Below are positions 26,601-40,700 of a stretch of DNA of 64,000 nucleotides, piece after piece. The position numbers were made by a program, and so were the translations under genes. This stretch comes from Siphonodentalium dalli (taxonomy: Eukaryota > Mollusca > Scaphopoda > Gadilida > Siphonodentaliidae). Below the pieces are notes generated by a model. That model searched no databases. It was not told where the DNA came from and worked only from the letters and a program-made list of their open reading frames with translations. Every line of letters begins with the position of its first letter. The first letter of the stretch is position 1. The stretch covers positions 57,225,949 to 57,289,948 of the forward strand of contig CP136065.1 in assembly GCA_032622095.1 (NCBI GenBank), read 5' to 3'.

Positions 26601-28669
26601 TTGTATATGCGAGGCGACCCATTGCATATATAAGAGAATGCATTGGCACAGGGTTTTTGCAAACATTCAGGAAGCTCCCATCATGAAAGGGTTAAACAAT
26701 ATTTTGTCAAATTAAATCGGATGAGGAAATTTCATTTTTTTCCAGCGATGGCTTATGCCCAGATAGCAACGTTACCCCCGTCAGTTGGACTGTACACCGG
26801 ATTCATATCCATCATTTCCTATCTTCTGTTTGGAACATCTCGCCACTGTTCCCAAGGTAATGTATTTTCTATATTTTACTTTATTGTTTTGCCTGAGGCC
26901 TAATTTAGTGGGGCTATCCTGGGCTATCTGATAAAATCATTATCGCTGTGTGGAGTAAAACCGTGATATTATGTAAATATTATAAATAGCACATGCCCGT
27001 GTTTTATCGAAACAACTTCATATTCTCTGTGTCATGTGTCATTTATATATCGCCTGTGTATTTTTACCAGGCGTTCACTTATCTATGTATATATTGTATA
27101 TAATATTAAGTTTTCATGTTTCTTATGAAAGGCAAATGAAGGTTAATTTAGAGGGTAGCAAACAATCTCCAGTCATTCTATTAACATTGGGCCCGGGGGT
27201 TTCTTGGTATTTACCGGTCCTTATTTATCTTACCCCTGACCCCAGGATGAGGATCTGTGTATATACATGTAGTCCAGGACCATAATCCGTTTGTACGTGC
27301 ATACAAATGTAATTTGAATGTGAATTATCGTATTTCATTGTCATTTCAGTACCTGGTGGTTGTTCAATTTGGGGGGAAAAGAATACCCACTTACTATGGG
27401 TTTAATCCACTTATTCTTGCCAGAGTTATGATCTTTGTTGGACTTGGTAATTTGTGAATTTTCACTCTGTACAGGCATTAATTTTGCATTGTAAATTAAG
27501 TATCAGTGGCCAAACTTAAAGATACACAATCCGATTTAACGCCCCTGAATTACTATTTCTTCGGCTTCGGATGTAAAATTATTATATTTGAGTCAAGGAA
27601 CACACAAAGTGTATAACAACTGAACACACAGTGTATAACAAATTTTAAAGCTGCTGAAATTTGATCTGTGGTAGCCTTTACAAGTTTTGTGTCTCGAATA
27701 GAACACATCTCATCTAATAACTGTGATACACCCACATATTCACTCATATTCAACATTGAGGAAATTCCACCAACACACATATGTCTTGTGTCATTTCTAC
27801 ACAATGTTGTTTAACCCTTTGAGTGCCAGGTCGATTTTTGTATCAACCCATATACCCTGTGCCAATGCATTCTCTTATATATGCGAGTCGACCATAGGTC
27901 GCCTCGCATATATAAGAGAATGCATTGGCCTAACAATTTTTTATTTTTTTTATTACAATTTTAATAATTTATTCTTATATTCTTTAACAGACTTATTTTG
28001 TAGGTTTAGGGCCGATGAGATCGGCCCCTGGCACTCAAAGGGTTAAGATAAAATGTAACACATATTGTGTAGAATTTATGCACATGTGTTCTAAGAGTGA
28101 CCACTTCCCACATAATTATATGTTTTTTTCAGGGGTGATTGTGATACTAAGTTTGATGATAGCATCAGTTACTGATAAACATTTTCGAGATAACCCTGAT
28201 CTACAAGAATACCTCAACAACAGTATGCCACTGACCAACATCTCCAACATCACAGGAACCAATCAGGTATCAGGCATCGACCCTGTATCTATGGAAATGC
28301 AGACTAGGATTGAACTGGCATGCTCCGTATCTGTGATCTCTGGTATCATCTTGGTGAGTGCATGGAAATTCTGTCTTCGTGGTTGCTGTATTCATGTGTA
28401 TATATGAATTTGTGAAACCAGAAATCAAATCTGTATAAGTACCGGTAATACTTGTCAAAATAATATCCCAAAGATATTCCGGTTTATACGGGTTCAATAT
28501 TTATATTCTCGAAAATAATATCGAGCCTATAGAAACCCAATTTAACACAGTAGCCTCATGATATTGAACACGAAAAAGAATATAGAATGCATTTTTACAT
28601 TCATCAGACTATATACTGTTGTTGTATTGTGCTTGCTGATGTTTTTGTTTGGGACAGCGGTGGCTGGGT

Positions 28670-28703
<34 letters not shown>

Positions 28704-31700
28704 CGGTATCCATCAGGTTTCAGCATTTTCTTAGGCTCTAAGAAATTTAATGGTTTAGTATGCAGTATGCTTAATCTCATTATTGGAGAATTATATTGGT
28801 AATGAAAATAAGAATAGGGTCAACCTATTTTGTCAAGCGATGATTTTTCATATACCCTGCACTGTGAATGCTTTATGTACTTTTAAACGTAATATTTAAT
28901 TTATGTGATGGTTGAATAACATGCACCTTTATTTTACAGGTAGTGTTTGGGAAAATAAGACTTGGCATTGTTTCGACATACATGTCTGAATCACTCATAG
29001 AAGGCTTTACGACTGGTGTGGCATTTCACATTTTTACCAGTCAGGTTCGCAGTGGCTTGGGCCTCAAAGTCAGTCGGAAACATGGCATGTTCAAATTGGT
29101 CAAGGTAAGAATAAGACTGATAGAGGGAGGGGGGTAAACAAGTGTTGTGATACACATCAATGTATTTGTTTCAGATGGGAGGCAACCTCAGCAACTTTTG
29201 CAGGAGAAACATGAATTGGTTGGTGACAATTAAAGCTAGAGGTTGTGACGCGATGTCCTGTTCCATGTTTCCAACTGCATCTTACTTGGGGGCCACACCA
29301 AATTCTAAACTTCTTACACCAATTTTCAGGAAACTGGATCATCATTTATAGCTCTGCATCATTTCTTGTTTCCATTTTTCTGTCCAAAAGGCTTTACGTG
29401 GACCCTCTTTTATCAGACATTCCAGCTAGCTATATATGTGACACCCATATACATGTTAAAGGCCCATTTAATTTTCGAACCCCCAGATCACGTTATATGA
29501 AATATGCTAATATTATGTCCCATTTGAAAGAGGAAGCTCCAAAACATTGTATTATCAACTCATCAGGTATACTGTGAACATGTTTTTGTTGAAGTACGAC
29601 TTGTTGTCTGCACTTAAATTTTATATGGACTGTACTGCAAGGTCTATTTTTTTCAATGGAAAAAGGGAATTACTCTTTATCGTCGATACACCTTTGAAAG
29701 ATTTAAAAACTTTGATAGAATCGTTTTTCCACAATAAATGTTATGATTTCGATGATGCTAATATTGCATATAGTAACTATATCTGCGTAATACCTGATGA
29801 CTCTTGTTTATGACAATATGTATTACTATGATTTTCATTAGTACTGGAACGAAAAATCTACAGACTTGTTCCATGATGATATCTTATTTTTAATTCTGTT
29901 GCATTCTGGGAGTGAAACAGGGGAAATGTTTCTTTGACTTCATCTATTTTCTATTACTCTATGGGCACCTTCTGAGACACAGATGTTCCAAATGGTGATG
30001 AATTATAGAATTTTAATAATATTTTATGTCATATATTGTTATTAAAACCGTATATCAAGGCAAATTTTTTGTTACCGGTAACTCGAAAATTAAAGGGGCC
30101 TTTAAGATTTCGAGAGCACTGGGGCTGTGAAAATTATCACACCACCATTGCCTTCTTTATAGAACAATTATTACATAACAATGGTATTGACATGCAGAAT
30201 CTCATTATAGCAGAGTTATTAATAATGAAAATAAGAACAAAGTCAATCTATTTTTACATGTACTTGTTGATCATAGTTGTTTCACAGACTGACTGTTATG
30301 TTATTTCGTACAATTTGACCCAATTTGAAGGTATTGAATCCCTTTAATGTTTCTTAAATTAATGTGCAAATAAACATATTGTGGCATATTAACTTGGTCT
30401 ACCCTACTTTGTTTCAGTTGTTGTTCTTTCTGGTTTTCTTTCAGACATGGATTGGTTACTTTGAGAACATAGAACACACAAATGTTGCCACTTTATTGAT
30501 GTGTGTAGCTTGCGTCATTGTCCTATATCTTGTAAAAGTCCACATTAATTTAAGATTTAAGAAGAGATTGAGGGTTCCCATCCCGATTGAGATGATAATA
30601 GTAAGTATATACATTATTTTGTGCACCGCGATCAGATTATACTCACTGCGAAACATTTGGATAGCCCTTGTATTTTACATTAAATCCTGTTTATCAAATG
30701 GTCAATTGCCAATCGTGTCGTGCGTTTCATACCACAATAAATACACCATAAACCAAACAAATATATAACATGACCAAAACAGAAGTTTTCGATAACTTGC
30801 AGGCAGGGTTCACGCTGCCACTTTCCAAATTTGCCAATGGCAAAAATATTTCACATTTGGCAAAATATATTTTCATTTGGCAAAAGTTTTGGCAAGTCAC
30901 TTATTAATTTCTCAATAAAGTTGAAAAATATCGGTCAATCAATACCATTCATTTTAGGAAACTATTACATTAGAATTATATTAGTGGTGTTTTATATGGT
31001 TTCGGAAAAGTTAACACCTCCATTAAGATGCAGTTAATCTGATATCATTAGTATCGATGGGTGGATGATTACCCGTATTTAGTGTGATGGTGGTGTTTAT
31101 ATAGCTAATCCTCTTGTGATGTTCCCTCCTGGTGAAGCAACCCTTCTACCATTTTATTGTTCGGTGATTGGCTTATTGTTATATGATAAACCACCCTAGA
31201 GATGCGAATATAATTATTAACTAACTGATTTCTGATCGATATCAAGCGTCGTTCAAACCGCGAGTGTCGAAACGTAAGATCCAATCAAGGTTGCAGAAAA
31301 TGATACTATCAGGGATAACATTTGGCAAATTCTAAAAGAATTTGGCAAAAAATAATTTCATTTGGCAAAAGTAAATTTTGGTCCAGCACGGACCCTGCTT
31401 GCAGGAGAATTCAAGTTATGTATTGGCTAATATAATTATGGTACTGCATTGGGATAACCTCCAAACTTGGTAGGCTTACAGAATAAGACTAAGAATTTTT
31501 TTTTTTTTTTTTTTTTCATTTTTATTGGGAAAACAATCATAATGAGATATGTCATACAAAAAGGTCAAATGCAGTTATAAATAAAGAATTAAAGATACGA
31601 CAGTCATCACATTCACACACACCTCTCTCACTGCATCCGCTCTCCTTGTCCTTTCACTCACTAGTGACATTAACTTATAGAATAAATATATACTTTTATC

Positions 31701-34700
31701 ACATAATTAGCACTTAAACCTGGCCTCATATTTTTTAGTAAGACACACATGTATTATCGGCATGCGCAGTGACGTAAGAGCTTAGTACAATGATGTCGAT
31801 GCTGGATTTTTATTATTAATTTAATTAGAATATAATTATGATATTCGATTTGTGTTGGGTTATCTACTGTTGACTGTGAGATAAACATGGGTGATAAGCA
31901 TGGTTGAATAATTTTGTCGACATGAAAAGACACATTTAAAATTTAACTATATTTTTTCTTGAAGGTGTCTTTACTTCCTCTTTTGGTTGTGATAAGGAAA
32001 TCAATATCAATTGTCATTAATTTTTAACCCCAGTCATTTCGATATCGTTTTTCCTTGCTAAAATGTTATTATGTGATTAAATGGATCTCAAATTTGTCGC
32101 AATTCTATACAAAATTTATTAACCTCGTCCACTAAATTTGATTCGAGCCTCGATAAAGCTCGAATCAAATTTAGTGCACTTGGCTAATACATTTTGTATA
32201 TATAGAATTGCGACTCATTAGAGATCCTCTATATAATATACAGTAGAGTAAATTATATACAATTTTCTTTTATTTTATTATTTGGGATATTTCGGGTATA
32301 CTCAGCTGCCAACATATTCTTCAATAAAACAGATGACGGGACACTACATTCATTTCTCAAGTAGACTCAAGAGTTTCAATATTGCTATATTGTTTCCAGG
32401 TTGTGATCACCATCCTTTTCTCATACTTCTTGCGGATGCAGGAGAACCATGGAGTGTCGGTAGTTGGTGATATTCCAGTCGGGTATGTATAACTGCATGA
32501 TAACCTTGGAGTGTCTGTACAGTAATGCCCTAATTAATCGACTCCTTAACCACAGCAGAATTATGGGTAATTTTCCAGGATTTAGTCGGAAATATGGCTT
32601 GTTGCCGTCATCGGAAAGCTCTCAGTGAGAGCTTTCTGATGAATGGCAACAAGCCTTATTTCCGACTAAATCCTGAAAAATTACCCATACTTCTGCTGTG
32701 GTTAAGGAGTCGATTATTTAGGGCATTATTGTATTTGGTGATATTCCAGTCGGGTCTGAACATCTGTATTACTGCTGAGATATATATTATCTATAAATCA
32801 CATATGGACCTCTGTATCCTAGATGGGCCCTACGCTAAAAAAAATTCACTTCTTATTATTCAATCGGATTATTCGACTTTGGAGAGCAAGATATTCTAAT
32901 TGAGAAAAAAAACTGATTCAAACTGCGTTCACCTCAGCTTCTGAAAAGTCCTTAAACTTAAATAAGAATATCCAGAAGTGTTTTATTTAGAATTTAAAAA
33001 TTCATGTTAGATGATAGTATAGAATTTTTTACCTACTTAATTAATTTATACCCTACACAACTTTTCAAAGAAAAATGGGGGTGGGTATACTGGATTGACT
33101 TTGTCAGTCCGTCCGTCTGCCCATATCTCAGCCATGGATTGTCCGATCTGAATGAAATTTTATATTGTGATTTACCATCAGAAGTTCTTTCAAAAGAGGG
33201 CCCAATGATGGTTGCATTTTCTATTCTAGAATTATCTTTCTTTGCTTATCTGGAAATAATGTGATTTTTTCTGTCCACCTGAATATCTCATCCATGGGTT
33301 ATAAGATGTCACTCATTCAATGATATATTTCTCAGTTTACCCGAGTCAAGAATTCCTGATATCAGGCTGGGGATGGGTTATAGGACGTCACTCATTGAAT
33401 GATATATTTCTCAGTTTACCGGAGCCGAGAATTCCTTATATCAGGCTGGGGATGGGTTATAGGACGTCACTCATTGAATGATATATTTGTCAGTTTACCG
33501 GCGCCGAGAATTCCTGATATCAGGCTGGGGATGACGTACTTCTTCGATGCTGTAATGATAGCTGTTCTTCTCTTTGCACAATCAATATCCATTGCCAAGA
33601 TGTTAGCCAGGAAGCATGGATACAAAGTGGATACAAATCAGGTATGTTAGGCAGAAAGCATGGATACAAAGTGGATACAAATCAGGTCAGAGACTATACT
33701 AAAATATTTATAACCCTTTCATGACAGAAGCTGCGATGGTGCAGCATTAAAGATCCTGTGCCAGTGCATTATCTTATAGGGGACCTCATTCTGCAAATGT
33801 CGTGGCTGATGAAATATTGTGGCTCATTTAGCGTTTTTTCGTTTCCGAAATTTTTCTAAATCCCCGGTTTTAGACCCCATTTGTTTTAGCATTAGTGGTG
33901 AACCCATGGAATCCCAGACCACACATGTTCTTTTGGTATTGGGCTGTTCCATTATGGCGAAAATACATGGAAGGACTGGCATTGATGTACTATCTAGTTT
34001 CTCATCTAATCGGTATAAGTTACGTTGGGACTTCTGTCAACTTCAGACTGCTATCATCACTGGCATCTGGCGATATATGCATGCAATGAATGAATCCGAT
34101 AGTAATGTTATAATGTTTCAAACTTTTTTCTGTTTTCTTCTAAAGGTTATGTGTATATATTGACAGCGATGCCTGACGTACAGTCTGAGACCGAGTTGTA
34201 TCGAAATAAACAAATCATACTTTAACCCTTTCAATACTGAATGGATTCTCCCATTCAGTTCTCCCATAAAAGCATGCATTGGAATAGTCTATTCCACATT
34301 GGGTGGCTCTGGTGTTCTGATAATATAACAACTCTGTCGTGTCCATGCGAGTATACCAATATTAGGCAGTGTGGTTTAGTTCTTTGCGATTCACAGTACA
34401 GTTGTGCTGATGGTGGCTTGTGGCCCATATGGCTGGTGTGGCATCATGCGATGTGGGCTTCGGGCTCTAACTGGCCTATTAACATAAGTCACCATATAGG
34501 GTTGCTATTGCACTAATTGTAGGTATGGAGTAGTATGGAACAGCCTGAAGGTTTCAAATTGGGAGAAGTCACTTCTCCCTGTTTGGTTATAATTGTGAGA
34601 AGTGGACTGTTATCAGGGAGAAGTAACAATGGCTGAAGTTATATTTACACTCCAACATCACCATTCTATGATTCAATATATAAATAATATACTAAGTTAT

Positions 34701-37700
34701 AAATCCATTATAGTGAGTAAGAACACCATTATAATAAGAAAATATACTTCAAAATATGCTGTTTTGAGATATGGCATACTGTTATATGAGAGAGAAGTGA
34801 CAAAAATATGGAGAAGTGACACATTTTAGAGACAAAATGTCTCCCAAGTCGCCCTCTAGGCTGGACCCTGTCAGCAGTAGCCTGGTGAAGCATCAGGTAT
34901 TTGAGTAAATGCTGATAAAATAATCATTGGTTCTTCCAGGAGATGGTAGCATATGGTACGGGTAGTGTGGCCTGTGGTTTATTTCAAGGTTATGTTCCAG
35001 CTCATTCTATATCTCGGAGTTTGGTGCAAGAGGCTGCTGGCGGAGAGACACAGGTAAATAAATAGAATGTGATTCTGTGAATTCTCAGCTCTGTAATATT
35101 TTATTTACATGAGCCATTCAGGCTTCAACAGGCTTGCCTTGAAATAGTGTGTCTGTCATTTGCAGAATGAGGTCCCCAGAGGGTGAATTTAGTGATGCTA
35201 CCCCGAATAGCGGGCTAGCATCACCAAATTCACCCTCTGGGGACCTCATTCTGCTTACACCTCAGCAGAATGAGGTTCCCAGAGGGTGAATTGCTGATGC
35301 TAGCCCGCTATGCGGGGTAGCATAACTAAATTCACCCTCTGGGGACCTCATTCTGCAAATGACAGACACACTATTTCAGGCTAAAACAGGCTTGGGTTAG
35401 TATTTTTTTCAAATGTTTTAATATTTCAATCAGATGCTCTCTCTAGATATATATCAAAGCAGTGGTCTGTGTGAGTGATATAAAAATCTTATCTTAAAAT
35501 CTGCCTACTTTGCATAATGTTAGTTGGAATTTAATTAATGAGAACACTCTCAATCTATTTAGTCTGATATTTCCAACTGTTGGAAATTGCAATGTTGCTG
35601 TCTAAATAGTAGGCGATATATAAAGTAAATAGCCAAAAACATTCTCAATATAGCAAGAAAATTCTTGGCCTAATGATGTTATTTATGTTATCTGATTTAA
35701 TGACCAGACCTCACTTCTTTATTTCTAGGTTGCTGGTTTCTTCCATTGTATCATTCTTTTACTGGCGCTGTATGTTGCTGGTCCGCTGATGTATGCCTTA
35801 CCTAATGTAAGTTTAACCTTTCTGAATGGATTCCTCAATTCAGCTTTGAAAGTATACATCAAAATAGTTCATTCTTCATTTGTAGTGATGTTCTGATAAG
35901 CAGAAAACAGCCCGAATAACATTCTACAGGATTCATTTGTAGAGATTTTAGCCTAATAAATAAAAAAAAAATTCAACAGCCTGTTTTCTGAACTTGTATC
36001 CATGGATACCAATGAATTGATGGAAATCCAATGACTACTCATGTGTAAGTCTTTAAATATACCCTGTCCGATTTAACACTCCTAAATTACTTTCCGGGAT
36101 GAAAAATATTTGATTTGAGCTGAGAACCCACCCTTCAAAGTTCAGAGATACTAGAATTTGAATTTTGAAATCTATTTATTTTCTCCATCTCAAAACCTCA
36201 AATTATTATCATCCCAGTGGTGGTTTGAAGCCTGAAAGCTGGATTTTGTTGCATCTTGGTCTGATTTTTTTAAGGGCAGCACCCAAGACAATCTGCCTCT
36301 GAATGTTTACATTCTTAGACATGTTTACCCCATTAATAAGAGGTTTTGATGGTCACATTTTGACTTTCCAAAGAAGAATTTTAGTTCAACACATTTAGAA
36401 TTTTTGTCTCTTTAATATATATCAAGAACTTCAAACTTTTTTTCACCAAAGGTGGTAGATGAAGAAGAACGTTTTCATTTACAATATAATATATGATCAT
36501 TTGTACTTATTTCAAACTGATGAATGTTTTTATTTTATTTTCAAGATATCTTTGCCATATGAATGACGGTGATTGCAAGCATTTTTTTTAACATGGTAGG
36601 CTGACAATTGGCTTAAGATTTTTTTTACTAATTTGGTGCCAAATCGAACCATACATCTTTGAGCATTATAGATAGACCTCTAGCCCTCCAGTATTACTGT
36701 ATCAGAACTCTATTTAACCCTTTCATGACCAGTGTCATGACTGGAATTTCCTGAAATTTTGAGAAAACCATGTGCCAATGCATTCCCTTATACATGTGAG
36801 TCTTATAAATGTGAGAGAATACATTGGCCCAACAATATATACCTTGACCATGTAAGCAAGTGCATTCTCTTATATATGTGAGGCTCCCTATTGGAGACTT
36901 GCATATATAAGATAATACACTGGCATATGGTCTTTAATGCTGCACCAGCGGGGCTCCGGTCATGAAAGAGTTAAAAGTAATGTTCAGTTTTATCTAAGTC
37001 TTGTAGGTCGATTTAATTACAGGGTGCTCTTGCTGCTATAGTTATAGCCAATTTACGAGGACCCTTAATGAAGCTCTTTGACCTTAAGACATTGTGGAGG
37101 GGAAATAAATATGACTTTGTGAGTATACTTATTAAAGGCAATTGCAAATTGTGCTAGCTTATGTTACATCGCAGCCCAGTTCCAACTTCCAGGCAAATTG
37201 TGCTAGCTTATGTTACATCGCAGCCCAGTTCCAACTTCCAGGGATCAATATAGGTTGATAAATGTGCTAAATGTTCTTATACGGCCTCTTTATTCCACAG
37301 AAAGACTAAATCAAGTGATCACTTTCAGAATGTTTGGGTCAGCTAGATACAAAAAAGAGCATTCCTTGTTAAGTCTGTGTCTGAAATGGTAGAATAAAGA
37401 GCGTATGTTTCACTTCTGTGTGAAAAAAACAGCTGGAAAATAGCTGTGACATTGGGAAGTATTTTTCATAGCATATGAATTCAGCATATAATTTAGAATT
37501 TTGAATGAGCCACTTATATATAACTCACACTTAGTCCACAAACCATATCAAAACTTTGCTGTTCTTATAAAAAATGTTACCGTTGTGTGATTACTTCGAT
37601 GATTAATTAAGTTGTTAAATAGATAGTGACAATGAGCCCTTGAGTCTGAATCTGACGATGAGCCACTAATCAACATTACACACGAAGATGAACCACATTG

Positions 37701-40700
37701 CTACATCTTCTGAATAGCAAGTCTTGACATTGCCCCAGAATTCTGAAAATGTTCTAATGCCATAGCTACATCTCTCTAAATTTGGTCACACCCAACTTTG
37801 GTTGAAATAAGCAATCCAACTGTGACGATATTGCCTGATGATTGAACAAGTCAACTACCTTGGCAGAGAAGGCATTGCCGGATGGCGAAAATCATCTAGT
37901 GCTCACAATTGTGCCTAAACAATGTGATATACCGAACTGAGAGCTTTCTGATGAATGGCAAAAAGCCATATTTCCGACTAAATCCTGAAAAATTACCCAT
38001 AATTATGCTGTGGTTAAGGAGTCGATTATTTAGGGCATTACTGTAAGTGACAACCACCTGTTTTAATAGTGTTCCATGAATTGACAGCTTACGGTTAAAT
38101 TATTGTAACGGAAACTCAGATTTTGGAAATAAAAATATTATTCATAATTATTGTAAGGTGGCACTGAGATGACAAATGTTGTCCACCCCCGTGCTCCTCT
38201 AATACATCTCTCTTATTACATTGGAACTGATGAATTTGAATGGGAGATAATCCATGAGTTGAAATTTTAATAGAGACGTTTTTGAGCAGAAAATAAAACT
38301 TCTAAATTAAATCATGTCATAGCTGAATTCTTATGAAAATCATAAATACTATTGGAAATAGTTTGAAACAGACTACTAAGAGCTGATATACACAGAACGA
38401 TACAAGTGTGATAATGGGTTTGTTCATGCCGGAAGATTGAACGAGAGACACACCCTTGAGTTCTATCCATCTGCAATGGCATAAGTGTTGTATTGACAAA
38501 CACATTAACACAGGTGACGTTCTGTGTATATAACACGCCACACATCCTTGAATCAGACTTACAATGTTTATTGAGGCACATACAGGGCATTCTTTGTCGT
38601 GAATGATGAAGCTTTTATTTTATAGATACATGTTTGAAGTGGACGTCATTTACGTTGTGTGACGTCAACAGAATGCTTATACTACATGTGGGTCATACGG
38701 ATTTGTAAATATGGCACAGCAGTAACACTAATTGTAGGAACACGCACGTAATAAATTGTTATCTGCATGGTACACTCATTAGTTTGTTATTTAAAATAGA
38801 TTGGTTTTGATAGAAAAAAATTGTATGTCTTGAAAACCAGGCAGTGAGTCACTTTGAAGAAGTATTCCAATTTGGACAAACGGTACCTTTTCCTATAATT
38901 ACAAAAATATGTGATAAAAACTTCAGGTTTCAGAAATGCCAGACCAGATTTTACTTCAGTGATATTGATGGACTAATTATATGTAAATTTTTTTTTGTAG
39001 AGTATATGGGTGGTGACATGTGTAACGACGGCTCTGGTAGAGGTAGATATTGGATTGGGAGCTGGACTTTTATTCTCATTAATCACAGTTGTGTTCAGAA
39101 CGCAAAGGTGTGTTTTATTTTCAATGGAGGATCAGTATTTGATCTGGCTGATCCACAGGGGTTAATCGTCGTGAAAACAAAAAGTAATAAAAGTATGCCA
39201 CTTTAATGCACATTTATAATAGTATTATTAAAGTGATGTGAAACACAAATAGAAATGGAGAATAATCTTGCTCAAAGTAGTTACTTTTACAAATATTATA
39301 TCCAAATTGACAACGCACACCATCATTCTTATAAATTATTAAATGCAATGACTCTTGGTGGCGAAAAAGTTTGCGTCGGTTTATCGGCGATAGTTGTGTC
39401 CCGAATCGAGACGTAAATATTTACAAATGAGCGTAGTTCAGACGATGTTTTCTACGGAGTGGTGCCATCGATTTGTTTGAATTTTTCTGCGATGTTAGTA
39501 GAATGCTACATTCCTCCAGTTGGCACAGTGCCTGAGTACTAACTTATAAGTTTCACGCAACTGAACAAGTTCATAATATGTCTTTAAATGACATGTTATT
39601 TTGAACAAGTGCCTGTGCCCCAATCTTTGAATTCCATTTGCACCAGTCTATGGCTAAAACATCGGCCCTCATGTCACTGACATGTAAATCGTGGGTAGTG
39701 GGATTTGTAACAAATACAATTTTATCTCTTGCCTTATTTCTAATATTGTATATGGGATTTACGCTCTATAACCCTGTCATGACATAGCATTCTGAAATTT
39801 CACGAAAACCATGTGCCAATGCATTCTCTATTATATGCGAGTCTCCCATAGGGAGCCTCGCATATACAAGAGAATACATTGGCCTAATAATATTTACCTT
39901 GACCGTGTAAGCCAGTGCATTCTCATATATATGAGATGCTCTGGAGACTAGTATATATAGGAGAATGCACTGGCACAGGATCTTTAATGCTGCACCAGCG
40001 CAGCTCCCGTCATCAAAGGAATACAATGATTTGATTTTGTTTGTAAATTGTTTTCATTTTTATCTTAATCAACTGGAGTTAATGGAATTGATGAGAGCCA
40101 TACACACATCTTAAAGGTCCCCATATAATCAGATTTCAATAACAACAACATTTTTAGAAATGCCGTTTCAGTTATCAGAATCGATTAATTGCCCAAAAAT
40201 AATGCAAACCACAGTCAACTAGTATAAAATTGCCCGAAATGTGTTATTTATCAACATGTTGTTTGACAAAATTTGGCTTTATTATCAACACAAGGCCTCT
40301 TGATTTTAGAGTTATCCTTCTTCATCTGCAATTTGGTCTGAGACCATCGGCTCGTCGACTTTTTCTGGGCCACTAATAAGCCTCGATGGCTATCGATGGT
40401 GAAAAATAATAGATTTAAAAAATCAATATCTAATAACTCTGATCTTTGATAGGTGGGTTCCTCAACTCAAATCAAATATTTTTTAATTTTAATTTTAGGG
40501 TCAGTGTAGAAAAGATAGGTGAAGTAAACAAGACAGCAGTCTACCGACCAGATGATAAATACAAACAGGTAAAAGCTTATAAAATACAAACTACTCAGAA
40601 CATTTTTTTTGGTGAGATGTACAAAGCTTGTGTATTAAACACATGTTTATCCAGGGCATGTTCATAAGAAAAACTCGTTGTTTTAGGCAACCCGTATCTG

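Noticed and set aside
28587-28802. 71-codon frame with a glycine run
   Set aside because: The glycines come from the poly-G tract in intron 3; there is no splice or coding support.
29245-29813. Possible extra SLC26 or separate gene exons in intron 4
   Set aside because: Exons 4 and 5 join in phase and align with the family without a gap, and the frames show no known domain.
38844-39206. 120-codon frame overlapping SLC26 exon 11
   Set aside because: It is a different frame from the conserved exon and runs through the intron.
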